Shown here: piece by piece, positions 34,215 through 45,494 of the stretch | Position numbering within the stretch: the stretch's first letter is position 1 | Layout of the letters: each line of letters begins with the position of its first letter | Origin: Perognathus longimembris pacificus | Taxonomy: Eukaryota; Chordata; Mammalia; Rodentia; Heteromyidae | DNA: 64,000 bases | Assembly (NCBI RefSeq): GCF_023159225.1 | Contig: NC_063188.1 | Coordinates: 31,183,626 to 31,247,625, forward strand | Direction of reading: 5' to 3' | The notes under the pieces: model-generated | Told to the model about the DNA's origin: nothing | Seen by the model: the letters and a program-made list of their open reading frames with translations, nothing else | Databases searched by the model: none | Position numbers and translations under genes: made by a program

Positions 34215-37200
34215 ACACACTCCCAGTAGGGAAAGGGAACTCCTTTTGGAACGAGTGAAATTGGTCACTGATCTGGTGGTGGGTTAATTTTCTAAACAAA
34301 AGATTATGGGTGCTTGGACCAGCTCATAAAATCCCTAGGTCCTAAATGAAAGTTCTATTCAATTATCCATTGAGTTTTCTGGGACTATTTAGCTATAAAG
34401 TACCTACTGAAGGGCTGGCCATGCTTCACCCCCTGGTTCTGCCAGCTTGTAGTTAGCACCTTTGGAGCTGCATTCACTCTTGTGGATGTTGGTTTTCTAG
34501 AGACAATTTTATTTTATTGTGGTCCCGGAGGTTTACCATGAACCTCAATGCTTATTGTTAGCAAGTTTCACTTGCATCCGGATAAAAAAAGCAATCACAA
34601 AAGATTTGGATGTGTCTGGTGCAAAGGAAGACTGTTTCCCCTCTCCAAGAGATCTCTGGGAAGTAAGATGAGGTGAGGATTATTGGGAGAGTCCTCAATG
34701 CTCAACTAAGTGGGAATATTTTCTAAAGAAGATGTTTACTTGCAGAAGGTTTTGGATTTGGGTGTGGATATGTGTGGTCCATTCCAGCCCTACTCACCAT
34801 GTTCAGCTTCTTAATTGTGTATATTTCCCCTGAAGAAATTATTTTGCCTTGACATAAGAACTCAGTTCAAGGATAATTTTAACTGTGCCAACACAGCTGG
34901 GAACCATTAGGAACTCAGCGTATCCGCCCCCCACACTACTCCCAAGCCACCCAAATGTTGTGAATTTGTGAGCTGTGACCTCTCCCCCAACCTCACTCCC
35001 ACCTCTCCAGCACAGCTAAGTCTGAAATGTCCCATCTGCACTCTGTCTCCCAGCTTGGAGTCACAGACAAATCTCTCCAGTCTTCCTTCCTTAACATCAC
35101 CAGGAAGATGTTCAGTATGTCCAAAAGTACAGGAAAAGGCAATAAACAACCATTTCATTAATTTCAAGTTATCACCAAACAGTTCTTCTGGCTGTTAGAT
35201 TTGTATTGGCTTGTTACCCTTTCTAACTTGCTGGCTGTTTTCTAGTCTTTTTTAATGATTCACTTCCTTAAAGAGGTAGAAGATAATGGTTTAATGTTTG
35301 TCTCCTATGTTTCTCATCATGGTGTTTAAATATAACCTAAGACTGATTTATGTGTAGTGTACTAGATTGCAAGGGTTAACTTTTAATGGTGATACTTATT
35401 CTGGAACCAAAAGTTAAGAAGTCTCACAAGAAAAATGGAGTGGGATGGATGACTGAAAATGGTGGCAGCATCTGCCTTGAGGTTACTGTACAGCCCTGCA
35501 AGGCCATGGACAAGCCTAAAGGCAAAAGGAGGGGCTAGTCCAGGCCAGAGTTTACTTCTCTCCTAGTAAGTTCTTAGGAAGAATCAGAAACTTTAGGGTT
35601 AGTCTCCTAAGTAAGTAATGCATCAGAGAAGCAAGTTATTACCCCCCCCCAGCCTATTTTATGAGGTAAACAAATGATGGTTGATAGTTTCTACAATTTC
35701 TCTTTGTTTTGACATTTCATGATCTGATCATGTTTTAAAATCCATTGTTAAATATATCTCATGTATGAAATGGTGAAGGAAAACTAGGAATCATCCAATT
35801 CCCCAATATGAAATCTATTATATATGTATATATCTCTCACTTATATGACCTTTTATTTCTGGAAGAGAAGTTCATATGTCAAAAGTATTGACTGAGTCTA
35901 GACTAGTGCTGTGAAATGAGTCTTAGGGAACTTCAAGACAATATCAAATAACTCTTAACCACAAGTAATACATAAAGCCAGCAAACATCTTGCCTTACTA
36001 ACCAAAAAGCAGTTTTCCCATGCAAATGTTCACGTTATCATTTTCTCCATGCTAGGAAACTGTGGTATGTTTCATCTAGACTCATGAAATCTGTAACTTT
36101 GCTTCATATTCCAAATAAAATGGTAACATCCGATCATCTAATCTAGGGAGGAAAAACTATACTTAGTTTCTTAGCTTCATCGTAGTAAAAGCAAACAAAG
36201 TAAAAGAAAAAGAAAGAGAAGGAAAGAAAGTGTAAAAGGATCTAATCCACCCCACACACCTGCTGCATGTTCAATAAACAAAACAAAATGAGCACCTCAC
36301 AACCCATAAAAGACTTAATAAGATAGAAGTTTTCTCCTAAGACAGAAAACAAAAAAACAAAACAAAAAAAAAAAAAAAACAGTGATTCGACCCCAGACCT
36401 GGATCTTAAAAAACACCAGAAAATCTGAAGCTGAAAACCCATCTAACCATCTCCTTTTGGCAGAAGGATGCTCAATTAATCTTTAGTTTGGACTTGTCTT
36501 TGCCCAGAATGCCTCTTTCTTTCCAGAGTTATTTTGGCTTTTAAAGAATAAATGGAATGTTTCATTCTGTAGACCAGACCCTTCATCAAGCAGAATTATA
36601 TCCATTAAAAAGGAGGGTTGAGAACCAGAAAAATATAGCTGTCTCTTTTAAAAAATTTTTAAAGAGTATATGTCTAGGTTTTCTTTCCATTGGAGAGTAA
36701 GATTTACTTCTGCTGGGTAAGCAGAATGTCAAGGTACAGGCCAACTGCCTTATCCATGGAGCGTTCTCCATCCATCAAGACTTCTTTGGTATTTCCTGCC
36801 TTTAAACTCTTCAAGTGCTGATATTCTGAGACACAGTCATGTCAGCAATAATATTGTATCAAATATGTTGCTATATGTCTTTGCCTTGGTCTGTCTCTCT
36901 ACCTGTTATGCTTCCAAATCTCTCTGCATATACTGGCCTAACTTTAGCCAGCTCATGCATTACCACTACTATGCATCTGTTCTAACTACTGACAGAGGAA
37001 CTTTAAATATATTTCCTCTAGGCATGGATTATACTTTCAAAATAGGTCCATCATGCCCTTATCACGTTTGTCATACTTATATTAATTGAATCTTTTTATG
37101 CTACTCAGAGCATAAAGAGAAGATATACACATTGAAGATAAGCACTGCCCTCCTCTCTACTCAGATCCCTTCCCTTTAGAATATGTACTGTGAGAAAAGC

Positions 37201-40200
37201 ATCAGTTGAAGTGCTTCTCTGCATAGTCTAGTAACCTTTGCTATTAATACTTCTATCATCTATACCCATCCAAAGATGGGGGAAAATTTGGTTGCCATGG
37301 ATACTACTGTTGCTTTTGCTGTGTGTTGGAAAAAGGTTTCCTCTAAGGTCTTCTAACTCATCTTCCTGGAGAGGCAGATGCATTAACGTTCACCTCTATC
37401 AGACCCTGTCTCTTAACTACAATCACTGTTCTAAGAACAGGTGCTTCAGAAAATCTCACCCTGACTAAATAGGACCAGAATGTAATACGTTCTTCTCATC
37501 TTTCAAAGTTCATTGCCATAGTGAAAACTCTTCCAAGTCCCAATATTAGGGACTGTCCATTAGCACCTATCATCCTATCTCATTGGATCCTCTTACCATT
37601 TCTTTAGTCATATTCCCACATGACCTTTTTCTGTGGCTAAATGATTCATTGCTTTGTGTTTTCCCTCACAATCCTTTTGACCCAGCTGTGAAAATCCTAG
37701 CCACCTCTAACCCTAGCCCAATCTTCTCTATGAAGGCCATCCTACCTAGATAAGCTCACAGTAACTCTTGAGAAGCTCTTTCTAGACTATTCTACAATCA
37801 ATTGTATTTACAGGACATCTGCGATGACCCCCGTCTGATCGTGGGAAACATCAGCCACCACCAGCTGATCCAGGGGAGACTGGGGCACAAGCCGATGATT
37901 TCTGCCTTTTCCTGTTTGGCTGTTCAGGAATCTCACTGGACAAAGGTAATTCATTTTCTGGGAGACTTTGTTCTATTTCTACCTTCTTGCTTCTTTTAAT
38001 AACTTCAGGAAAAATCAGATAATAACTTTCTTAGATTGTTTATTTGTGGAAGCCAGAGGTATTAACTAGACAATTTTCCTTATTACATTGCAAAAATGTT
38101 CACATAGAGAAACTGAATTTCACAGTGAAAACATATACATCTAGAGTCTACCACTGACCTTTTCCTCTGTTTGCTTTGTCACCTGTACTAGAGGATGTTT
38201 TAGTCATTCCCACTGATTTGACTCAGTATTCATAATTGCATTTTCTGTACCTATGGGGGTGTAAAGCCAGTAGGAATCAGAAAGTCATTAACACATACTT
38301 GCAAAACAGAAAATGTGAGAAAGAGGGAACTAGAAAAGGTTCTAAGGAATTATAAGTAGTACAAAAATTCCTTTGAGAATCAGGTAGAATTCAAAATGAC
38401 AAAGTATTTGGAACAAAATGTTTTCCTCATAGAAACAATTTTAGACTATTAATGTGAAATTGATATATAAAAAATTTCTTCAATTTCATGTTTCTGTTAC
38501 TCATCATGGATTGAAATCCTTATTCCACAGAGCCACATGAATGCTTTAGCATGAACATATGAAAACAAACTACAGTAGGGCTTGTATTTTGATTGGCCTT
38601 ACTCTTTTAAATGTCTTGCTTATGTGTCTTCACATGTAATTATAAATATCTTTGAATTGTCTCTTGTTCATTACCTACTTTATGGTTGATTATCTATAAG
38701 AAACATCTGACTGGCTGTCCCAGCCATGCTGTATATTCAAAGCCTTTATGGTAATATCATCCTTAGCAAAGCAAAACTGGGAAAACAGAAATTGTAGACA
38801 AAATCCCTTACTTAGAATTCCCTAGTCTAGACTCATAGGTTTATCAGAAATTCTTCCTTTTTTCATATGCTTTTGTGTCAGTATCTAAATATCGTATGGA
38901 GTAACAACATTGAATTAAATGCTCTTACCTTTCCAGACAATTCCCAATCATAAGGAACAGGAGTGGGATCCTCGCAAGCCAGAGAAATATGCTGGAATAT
39001 TTCGTTTCCGTTTCTGGCATTTTGGAGAGTGGACCGAGGTGGTGATTGATGACCTGCTACCCACTATCAATGGAGATCTGGTTTTCTCTTTCTCCACATC
39101 CATGAATGAGTTTTGGAATGCTCTACTGGAAAAAGCTTATGCAAAGTAAGGAGATAGTTGACTTGACTTTGGTCAGGATACATGAAGAAAGAAAAGTCAT
39201 GTTTGTCCCTGGAAGCTCATTCTCCACCAACTCCATTCCTCAGTTAATATTGGGTTGGTTCTCAGGTTCATAGCATTGCTTTGGTATTGCCCCTAGCCCT
39301 GAGATATATAGTTTCCATTAAATCCTTAATTTTCCCCTAGTTCTCCCAGGCAGCTTTCCTGCTACTAACCTGCAGATCATATGGAATTATCACCTAGTAT
39401 GCCATCCTGGGGTTAACTCAGGTCTTCACACTTTCTGAGCCAGGCACCCTACCATCTGAACAATATTTCCATCCCTTTTGACTCTGGTTATTTTTGAGAT
39501 GGGATCTTGCTTTTTGCCTAGGTTGGCATGGTCTATCACCTTCCAGCTTATTATTCATGCCATTATTGGCATGACAGGTATACAGGTACATACCACATCC
39601 AGGCTTTCCTGCTGCAATGGGATCTTTCAAAAAAATTTTCCTGGATTGCCAAGGAGCCATGATCTTCCTGATCTTAGCCTCCTCTGTAGCTGGGATGACA
39701 GGGGAACACCAGCAATCCAAGCCATTGGTTAAGATAGTCTCATGAAATTCTGCTCCCCCCCCCCATGTGCTGGCCTAACTCCACAATTCTCATGATCTCT
39801 GCCTCCCAAGTAGCCAGGATTATAGGCATAAGCCACCAGTTCCTGGCTTCACAGTATTTTTTGCTTGTGAAATACCTACTTATAGGAAGAAGTTTCTACA
39901 GGGACAAACTTTGTTTTTTTGCTTATGTGTTTTGTACTACTGGGAATTGAACTCAGGGCCTCATGTTTGCTATGCAGGCATGCTACTATTTGAGCCATAT
40001 CACAGCCCTTTTGCTTAGGTTATTTTTTGAGATTTTCCCAGGCTGGTCTCAGACAGTGTTTTTCTTACCTCTGCCTCCTGAGTAGCTGGGATTATAGGTG
40101 TACATTATCATGCCTGGCTCTTTATGGAATATCTTTGACCAACAGTGAATACTTGGAAATCCTTGACTGTAATGTCAAAATACCTCTCATTTTATATATA

Positions 40201-43200
40201 CAGAAAAGCTAGCTGGTAAAATTCTAAGTAGGAACAGTTTTAATTCTTGGAAAGAAAATTCCTTAATGTGGAAAATTAACACTACCAAAATAACCTTGCA
40301 TATTTGCTCCATCCCCTAGGTTGCTAGGCTGTTATGAGGCTCTGGATGGTTTGACCATCACTGATGTCATTGTGGACTTCACGGGCACATTGGCTGAGAC
40401 TGTTGATATGCAGAAGGGAAGATACACTGACCTTGTTGAGGAGAAGTACAAGCTGTTTGGAGAATTGTACAAAACATTCACCAAAGGAGGCCTCATTTGT
40501 TGCTCTATTGAGGTTTGTATTCACCCCAAACAACTACTCTATCCTCACTGCTGGAACTAAGGGATCCATGAAAATCCAATAATGGAACTCAGAAAGCTAA
40601 CATATGTGTAGAGCCCTGGCATGGTGATTGGGGGGCTTTAACTTTATCTGTTTGAAGTAGTGATTCCTGAGGGGCATACAAGCTGGAATAAATAACTTCT
40701 GGGAAATTATTTTATTTTAGTCTCAGTTCTTGGATATTGAGTGTGCTCAATGAACAAATTTTTCAGAGTGTTTTTAATAGACTCCAGTGAGTAATTTCAA
40801 TCTGAATTATTTAAGTCGGGTGTTATTACATCAATTTCCTCTCTGTCATTTCCTTTTGTAATAGGTTGGGTATAAATATCATCTGTATAAGGAGAAGTAG
40901 ATTCAAACATATTTGGGTTTATCCCAAGACTTAGATCTCCCAATTCCTATGCCATTTTTCTTTCTTTGCTCCCAGTCTCCAAGTCAGGAGGAACAAGAAG
41001 TTGAAACTGATTGGGGTCTCCTGAAGGGCCTCACCTACACCATGACTGACATTCGTAAGATGCGCCTTGGAGAAAGACTTGTGGAAGTCTTCAGTGCTGA
41101 GAAGCTGTATATGGTTCGCCTAAGGAACCCCATGGGAAGACAGGAATGGAGTGGCCCCTGGAGTGAAATGTGAGTGGCATTCTACTTTCACTGCTACATT
41201 TCCTAAGCTCTGTTGTTCTTCCAAGCCTATTCCTACAGACTTCTAGTGGGCTTTCAGTGCTCAGGGGCATCTAGGAGTACTAGTTTGTCATGGAGTCTAT
41301 AACCCATCTAGAGGTAAGATAAAGCAGGCTTGATGCTCATGCATTGTGTTTCCTTTGACAAAACCTGTTTACTATAGGAACTCAATGACAAAGTTAATGG
41401 CTCATCCTTGTATTCTTTATTTGCTTTTAGTTCTGAAGAGTGGCAGCAACTGACTGTAACAGATCGCAAGAACTTGGGGCTTGTTATGTCTGATGACGGA
41501 GAATTTTGGTGAGGAGTGGTGTTCAGCATTTAATGGAATGGGGGCTTCTTTGTGGACTAGAAAGAGGTGAAATATTAAATATCATCTTCTTTTCTTTCTT
41601 ACACTTCTTCCATTCAGGATGGGCCTTGAAGATTTTTGCCGCAGCTTCCACAAACTGTATGTGTGCCGTAATGTGAACAAGCCTATTTTTGGCCGCAAGG
41701 AGGTGGAATCGGTGCTGGGATGTTGGACTGTGGATGATGATCCTCTAATGAACCGCTCAGGAGGCTGCTATAACAACCGTGACACCTTCCTGCAGAATCC
41801 TCAGGTTAGAGACAAACTTTGTCTAGCCAGTAGGAATCTAGATTTCACTTTGGTCCTTTATGGAATCTTACTTTAGCATTCCATCTTCCATTTGTAGCTA
41901 TTGTGTAATACTCATCAACCAAGATTTCTAGGGATTAAGACTCATATGCTTGTAAAAACACAGCAGACTATGTCTCCTTGCAGCAACAAACCTTGGCAGC
42001 ATTACCTTGCCCCTCTCCTGTCCAAATTGCTTGGTATAACTCTTAACCTCTGCTTTCTTGGGATGGTTGCGCAATGGATAGAGAGGATATATTTCAAAAT
42101 GCTGTCAGAATTTTCCTCATTTGTCTTGACTGCTCAACAATTCACTTAAATGCATACATTTTGTGCCAGTACTGGGGCTTGATCTCAGGGCCTGGGAGTT
42201 TTCCTTGAGCTTTTTACTGAAGGCTAGCACTCTACCATTTGATCCACAGTTCCACCTTCAGCTTTTTAGTGGTTAATTAGAGATGACAGTCTCATGGACT
42301 TTCCTGCCAGGGCTGGACATAATCCTCAGCCTCCTAAATAGCTAGGATTACAGTATGAGTCACCAGCACTTGGCAGCATTTTCTTTCTCACAGAAAAAGA
42401 ATGCTACCATTATACCTCCCTTTTCTTACCTAGAACCAGGTCACTTTTTATCGGTGTGCATTGAATTGTATACAGTTAGGGGCTTCATCATGGCACATAT
42501 GCCAAAGTGGAGAAATTGCTGCTAAATATACATATACACAGCACTGACTTATACTTAGCAAGTGAATGAATTAAACTTGACCCTTGCTTGTCTGAAATGG
42601 GAATTTTAACTCAGATCTTTGATGGCCCCTTTCCCTTAGTATATCTTCACTGTGCCTGAGGATGGGCACAAGGTGATCATGTCCCTGCAACAGAAGGACC
42701 TGCGTACTTACCGCAGAATGGGAAGACCTGACAATTACATCATTGGATTTGAGCTCTTCAAGGTAAGAAGGGACATTTGGAACAGAGAATAAAGGCAATC
42801 AGAGTCTAAATTAGTTGTTTGGAGTTAGGGGAGTTATGAAGAAATGCAGAAAATAGATTCAAGACCTTCAAACATAGAAACTCTGGTTTGAACAGAGTGA
42901 AATATTTCATCCAATGTTGTTTCTAGGTGGAGGTGAACCGCAGATTCCGCCTCCACCACCTCTACATCCAGGAGCGTGCTGGAACTTCCACCTATATTGA
43001 CACCCGCACTGTATTTCTGAGCAAGTATCTGCAGAAGGGCAACTACGTGCTTGTCCCTACCATGTTCCAGCATGGCCGCACCAGCGAGTTTCTACTGAGA
43101 ATCTTCTCTGAAGTGCCTGTTCAGCTGAGGTTCGGTTTTCTTAGCAAGCCCTTCAAACATGTCTTCTCTGCCTCACTACCAATCCTGAAGCTTTTGACCC

Positions 43201-45494
43201 TTTTTCGTCTCTCTATACACTCAATGATGAGATGATATGTTTAAGCCAGACATATCTAGTCAAAATGATAGTGGTGAAAATACTTCTCAAAGTGAGGTTA
43301 TAGTAAATTCCCCTGTTGAGGTTTGTATATCTAAGCTCTGAACTAGTGCTTAAGAGGTGTAGAAGCCCTAGTTCTTTCACTTACATTTTATTTTCTGCTC
43401 TCTAGTTCTTTCTTTTCACCTCAGTATCCCTGCCTACTATGATTCTAAATCTGGAGTATCTTCAAGCAGAAGAAACAAGCTATACTCAAAAAATATAGTT
43501 TTCACTTAATGAGGAATGGACTAGATATCCAGTTGCTCATAGCTTCCAGCAGTGGTATCTTTATTGGCAGGGCAGGCCTGTCCTATCAAAGCATCTTCAC
43601 CAACAGATGACAACTCTTTTTTGATATTCTAGGGAACTGACCTTGGACATGCCCAAGATGTCTTGCTGGAACCTGGCTCGTGGCTACCCGAAGGTAGTCA
43701 CCCAGATCACTGTTCACAGTGCTGAAGGCCTGGAGAAGAAGTATGCCAATGAAAGTAAGGACCCCAGGGGGGTCTGGGGAAACAAAACTATTTCATTATT
43801 GTACATATGATTAGAAAAAATAACCAGAAATGTTTATCAACCATGGTAGAGAATAGAATATAAACTGCCTTGGGCACAGTGCACATAAATATTTATTTTT
43901 ATATTCCTGTAGAATTCATAGGAAAGGAAAAAGAAACAAAGAGTTGAGTTCCAGGTCACTTTGTCACTCAGGCTTTATACCATCAGAATTGACTCCATGA
44001 GATACTTTCTTGCCTTCCTGGAAGGCAACCCTAATTATTGCTAAAAAAAAAATGTCACTTTTGTTGCAGCTGTAAATCCATACTTGATCATCAAGTGTGG
44101 AAAGGAGGAAGTCCGTTCTCCTGTTCAGAAGAATACTGTGCATGCTATTTTTGATATCCAGGCCGTTTTCTACCGAAGAACCACTGACATTCCTATTATA
44201 GTTGAGGTAAGAATGTGAATAGGAAGCCTTATTGGGCTCATACACTCTACCAGATATTAGGTTATCCCAAATGCTTCATGTATGTTTAAGATTATTCCTT
44301 GTTGTCACTGCTTTTGATTTCTGTACTCTTTGTTTTGTATATGTTTATCTGATTTGGGAAAAGGAAAGAGAATCACAGAAATGGTGGGACAAAGGATAAG
44401 CTAATTCAACAGTGATACTAGACACCATACTGGAAATGACTTTACAACTTGGGAAGGAGGGCGTTGCAGAAGGGAGAAAAGTGAGAGAAAAAGAGGAAGG
44501 GGGAAAGAGTGTATTCATTACTTTACTTAGGTAACTATAATCCCTCTGTACATCTCCTGTACAATGAAATTTAAATTAAAAATCACGAATGAGGGGCTGG
44601 GCGTCAGTGGTTCATACCTATAATCCTAGCTACTCAGGTGGCTGAGATCTGAGGATCCCGGTTCAAAGCCAGCCCCAGGAAAGTCCGTGAGACTCTTATC
44701 TCCAATTAACCACCAGAAAACCAGAAATGTCATGGTGGCTCATGTGGTAGAGCACTTGCCTTGAGCTGAGGAATTTAGGGACAGAGCCCAGGTCCAGAGT
44801 TCAAGCCCCATGACTGACAAAAAAAAATGAGTGAGGGTTATCCTGGTTTTTACAAATTTTGTACTCAACAACACTTTTTACTAGGCAAAGACATTGATTT
44901 TGTTGTTCATCTTCAGCCTGGATCTCTTGGACAGAAGCCCACTTGCTCACAAATACTCTTGTGAACATATCTTCTACAGAATCTCCTGAGGGTCAGAATA
45001 TACTAGTCTAGATGATCCTTATATTGGTAGGTCAGGATGGCCCCTGTAGTATGGCAGTATTTCTGACTATTTGTGATCAGCTGACTTTTGGTAACTGTCT
45101 CACAAGTGAAGGACAATCTTCAGCTGTGCTTTCTTTCTATATTTTAAAGAAAGCCTCTTCTCAGCCAAAACGTTACTGGGAAAGTACAGAATGGTCTTGC
45201 CTTTGAAGATCTTTTTCAAGATCACTGTTAAGGTGTAGATATCACTGGGCATGTGCCAGTCTCAAAGATGGGTTGCTTGTGTTAACTCACTTCCTTGACT
45301 TGTCTTTTCAGGTGTGGAACAGCAGAAAATTCTGTGATCAATTCTTGGGGCAGGTTACTCTGGATGCTGACCCCAGCGACTGCCGTGATCTGAAGTCTCT
45401 GTACCTGCGTAACAAGGGTGGTCCAGGTGCCAAAATCAAGCAAGGCCACATCAGCTTCAAGATTATTTCCAGCGCTGATCTCACTGAGCTCTAA
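28374..45494 (+). CDS. CAPN6: Calpain-6, complete, 12 coding exons (640 aa)
   Basis: Joined exons: 28374-28535, 37814-37945, 38937-39145, 40320-40512, 40976-41169, 41431-41508, 41618-41804, 42640-42762, 42927-43129, 43633-43754, 44070-44206 and 45312-45494. All introns are GT-AG and the frame is open throughout (1,923 nt with stop). Layout: calpain CysPc domain about residues 25-342, C2-like domain III about 343-494, C2 domain about 497-620. The family protein is cytosolic, binds and stabilises microtubules, and is not a protease. The catalytic Cys position is Lys80 (QGRLGHKP), the His position is Leu251 (LLKGLTYT), and the Asn is kept at 283 (RNPMG). Human CAPN6 is 641 residues; this copy lacks one residue near the N-terminus (MSPLKLF). 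No frameshift or premature stop. Confidence 0.98.
28820..28965. mobile_element. Probable L1 3'UTR relic
   Basis: 'CAGAATACAATGTGATACTT' and 'AATTCACATATGTATCACCT' resemble old L1 3'UTR text. Short, low confidence. Confidence 0.35.
29725..29802 (-). mobile_element. ID-like SINE monomer fragment
   Basis: TTTGAATTCAGGATTTCG, CTACCACTTGTACCAC and CACCAGCCC in - strand order. Confidence 0.5.
29839..29956 (-). mobile_element. Very short 5'-truncated L1 3' end with 12-bp target-site duplication
   Basis: 118 bp of the same 3'UTR as 12,661 (TACAGAGGGGTTACAGTTTC, GTACATTTCTTATCCAACTT). Exact repeats CTGTGACCTTTT at 29,827-29,838 and 29,957-29,968. Confidence 0.78.
30135..30228 (+). mobile_element. 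ID-like SINE monomer
   Basis: CAGAGTATGTAGTTCAGTGG, CTGGCTCCAATCCCAGAGC and an AAACAAAAC tail. Confidence 0.55.
30925..31025. repeat. GA/GACA-rich simple sequence
   Basis: Purine-rich GAGAGA and CAGAGA units; the basic/acidic frames across it are artefacts. Confidence 0.9.
31495..31740 (+). repeat. Ancient interspersed repeat relic
   Basis: 'AACTGAGCAACTATTCTATG', 'ACTCCCATTCTTGTTGGGAA' and 'TAGATGTTGACC' match the same element start as 62,740-63,000. Confidence 0.4.
32063..32190 (-). repeat. CT-rich tract abutting an ID-like SINE fragment
   Basis: TCTCTC/TGTCTC run at 32,063-32,122, then ATTAAACCTGGGCCTCTGC and ATGCTAGGCGAGC of a - strand ID-like piece. The tract occupies the place of the SINE tail. 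Confidence 0.6.
32828..33035 (-). mobile_element. Older composite SINE
   Basis: TTCCAGTACTGGAGATGGAA with CAGGGCCTTGAGC, then a B1-like half with GGGCTAGCCTTAAACTCCTG and CCTGAGTGGCTGGGC. Confidence 0.6.
33430..33800 (-). mobile_element. Old L1 3'-end relic
   Basis: Text such as 'GAGCTGTGCAAGCATTACTA', 'AATAGAATCATAAACATAAG' and 'GTGGTGGCATGTATCAGTTT' matches reverse-oriented old L1 3' ends. Confidence 0.5.
34015..34220 (+). mobile_element. Composite SINE fragment with (AC)n tail
   Basis: GTGGCTCATGCCTGTAAATT start and AACTTGAGGCACTGATTCA near the end; then an AC microsatellite (34,177-34,220, one T interruption) close behind its 3' end. Confidence 0.65.
37814..37945 (+). CDS. CAPN6: CAPN6 exon 3, dead catalytic Cys site
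   Basis: Residues 55-98 ([10 protein letters not shown] to VQESHWTK). Acceptor TATTTACAG, donor CAAAG|GTAATT, phase 0. Contains QGRLGHKPM, where active calpains have QG.LGDCW; residue 80 is Lys (AAG) in place of the nucleophilic Cys. Confidence 0.97.
38937..39145 (+). CDS. CAPN6: CAPN6 exon 4
   Basis: Residues 99-167 plus two bases of codon 168 ([10 protein letters not shown] to EKAYAK). Acceptor CTTTCCAG, donor GCAAA|GTAAGG. Carries the calpain [16 protein letters not shown] strand region and the [11 protein letters not shown] helix. Confidence 0.97.
39400..39850 (-). mobile_element. Cluster of older SINE fragments in CAPN6 intron 4
   Basis: ID-like piece about 39,400-39,475, B1-like pieces about 39,478-39,740 and about 39,760-39,848 (TCCCAAGTAGCCAGGATTAT), separated by a poly-C run at 39,754. 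All on - strand. Confidence 0.55.
39935..40122 (-). mobile_element. Composite SINE in CAPN6 intron 4
   Basis: GGGAATTGAACTCAGGGCC, TATTTGAGCCATATCACAGC, then B1-like CCTGAGTAGCTGGGATTATA. Confidence 0.65.
40320..40512 (+). CDS. CAPN6: CAPN6 exon 5
   Basis: Completes Lys168 and ends at Glu232 ([11 protein letters not shown] to LICCSIE). Acceptor CCCCTAG, donor TTGAG|GTTTGT. Includes the DFTGTLAE segment of the protease fold. Confidence 0.97.
40976..41169 (+). CDS. CAPN6: CAPN6 exon 6, altered His site
   Basis: Residues 233-296 plus two bases ([10 protein letters not shown] to GPWSE). Acceptor GCTCCCAG, donor GAAAT|GTGAGT. Residue 251 is Leu (CTC) in KGLTYTMTD, where calpains have GHAY. Asn283 is kept in [13 protein letters not shown]. 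One transversion from CAC would give CTC. Confidence 0.97.
41431..41508 (+). CDS. CAPN6: CAPN6 exon 7
   Basis: Residues 297-322 plus two bases ([10 protein letters not shown] to SDDGEF). Acceptor TTGCTTTTAG, donor TTTTG|GTGAGG. Confidence 0.97.
41618..41804 (+). CDS. CAPN6: CAPN6 exon 8
   Basis: Completes Trp323 and ends at Gln385 ([10 protein letters not shown] to FLQNPQ). Acceptor CATTCAG, donor CTCAG|GTTAGA. Spans the end of the CysPc domain and the start of domain III ([10 protein letters not shown]). Confidence 0.97.
42163..42378 (-). mobile_element. Composite SINE in CAPN6 intron 8
   Basis: GGGGCTTGATCTCAGGGCC, TACCATTTGATCCACAG, GTGGTTAATTAGAGATGAC linker and CCTAAATAGCTAGGATTACA. 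Confidence 0.75.
42640..42762 (+). CDS. CAPN6: CAPN6 exon 9
   Basis: Residues 386-426 ([10 protein letters not shown] to IIGFELFK). Acceptor TTCCCTTAG, donor TCAAG|GTAAGA, phase 0. Domain III beta-sandwich. Confidence 0.97.
42927..43129 (+). CDS. CAPN6: CAPN6 exon 10
   Basis: Residues 427-493 plus two bases ([10 protein letters not shown] to SEVPVQL). Acceptor TTTCTAG; donor CTGAG|GTTCGG, the weakest in the gene. Rest of domain III, including [19 protein letters not shown]. The frame stays open 35 codons into the intron. Confidence 0.96.
43633..43754 (+). CDS. CAPN6: CAPN6 exon 11
   Basis: Completes Arg494 and runs to Glu534 plus one base ([10 protein letters not shown] to KKYANE). Acceptor GATATTCTAG, donor TGAAA|GTAAGG. 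Start of the C2 domain ([13 protein letters not shown]). Confidence 0.97.
44070..44206 (+). CDS. CAPN6: CAPN6 exon 12
   Basis: Completes Thr535 and ends at Glu580 ([10 protein letters not shown] to DIPIIVE). Acceptor TTGTTGCAG, donor TTGAG|GTAAGA. Central C2 domain strands. Confidence 0.97.
44383..44582 (+). mobile_element. L1 3'-end fragment in CAPN6 intron 12
   Basis: Partner copy of 5,860-6,070: ATGACTTTACAACTTGGGA, purine-rich block, ATTCATTACTTTACTTAGG, CCCTCTGTACATCTCCTG, A-rich end. Confidence 0.55.
44595..44827 (+). mobile_element. Composite SINE in CAPN6 intron 12
   Basis: Complete copy: GGGGCTGGGCGTCAGTGGTT, TATAATCCTAGCTACTCAGG, CTCTTATCTCCAATTAACCA linker, GTGGCTCATGTGGTAGAGC, GTTCAAGCCCCATGACTGAC, A tail. 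Confidence 0.82.
45312..45494 (+). CDS. CAPN6: CAPN6 exon 13 (last coding)
   Basis: Residues 581-640 ([10 protein letters not shown] to SSADLTEL), TAA at 45,492-45,494. Acceptor TGTCTTTTCAG. End of the C2 domain; the terminal DLTEL is the expected calpain-6 C-terminus. Confidence 0.97.
   Translation: MWNSRKFCDQFLGQVTLDADPSDCRDLKSLYLRNKGGPGAKIKQGHISFKIISSADLTEL

Larger units (their letters stand above)
28536..37813 (+). other. CAPN6: CAPN6 intron 2 (9.3 kb)
   Basis: Largest intron. Holds L1 fragments (28,820, 29,839, 33,430), SINE pieces, GA- and CT-rich tracts and an AC microsatellite. From about 34,221 to 37,813 I recognise no gene and only short low-complexity runs, such as poly-C at 35,642 and an A run at 36,364. 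Confidence 0.9.
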
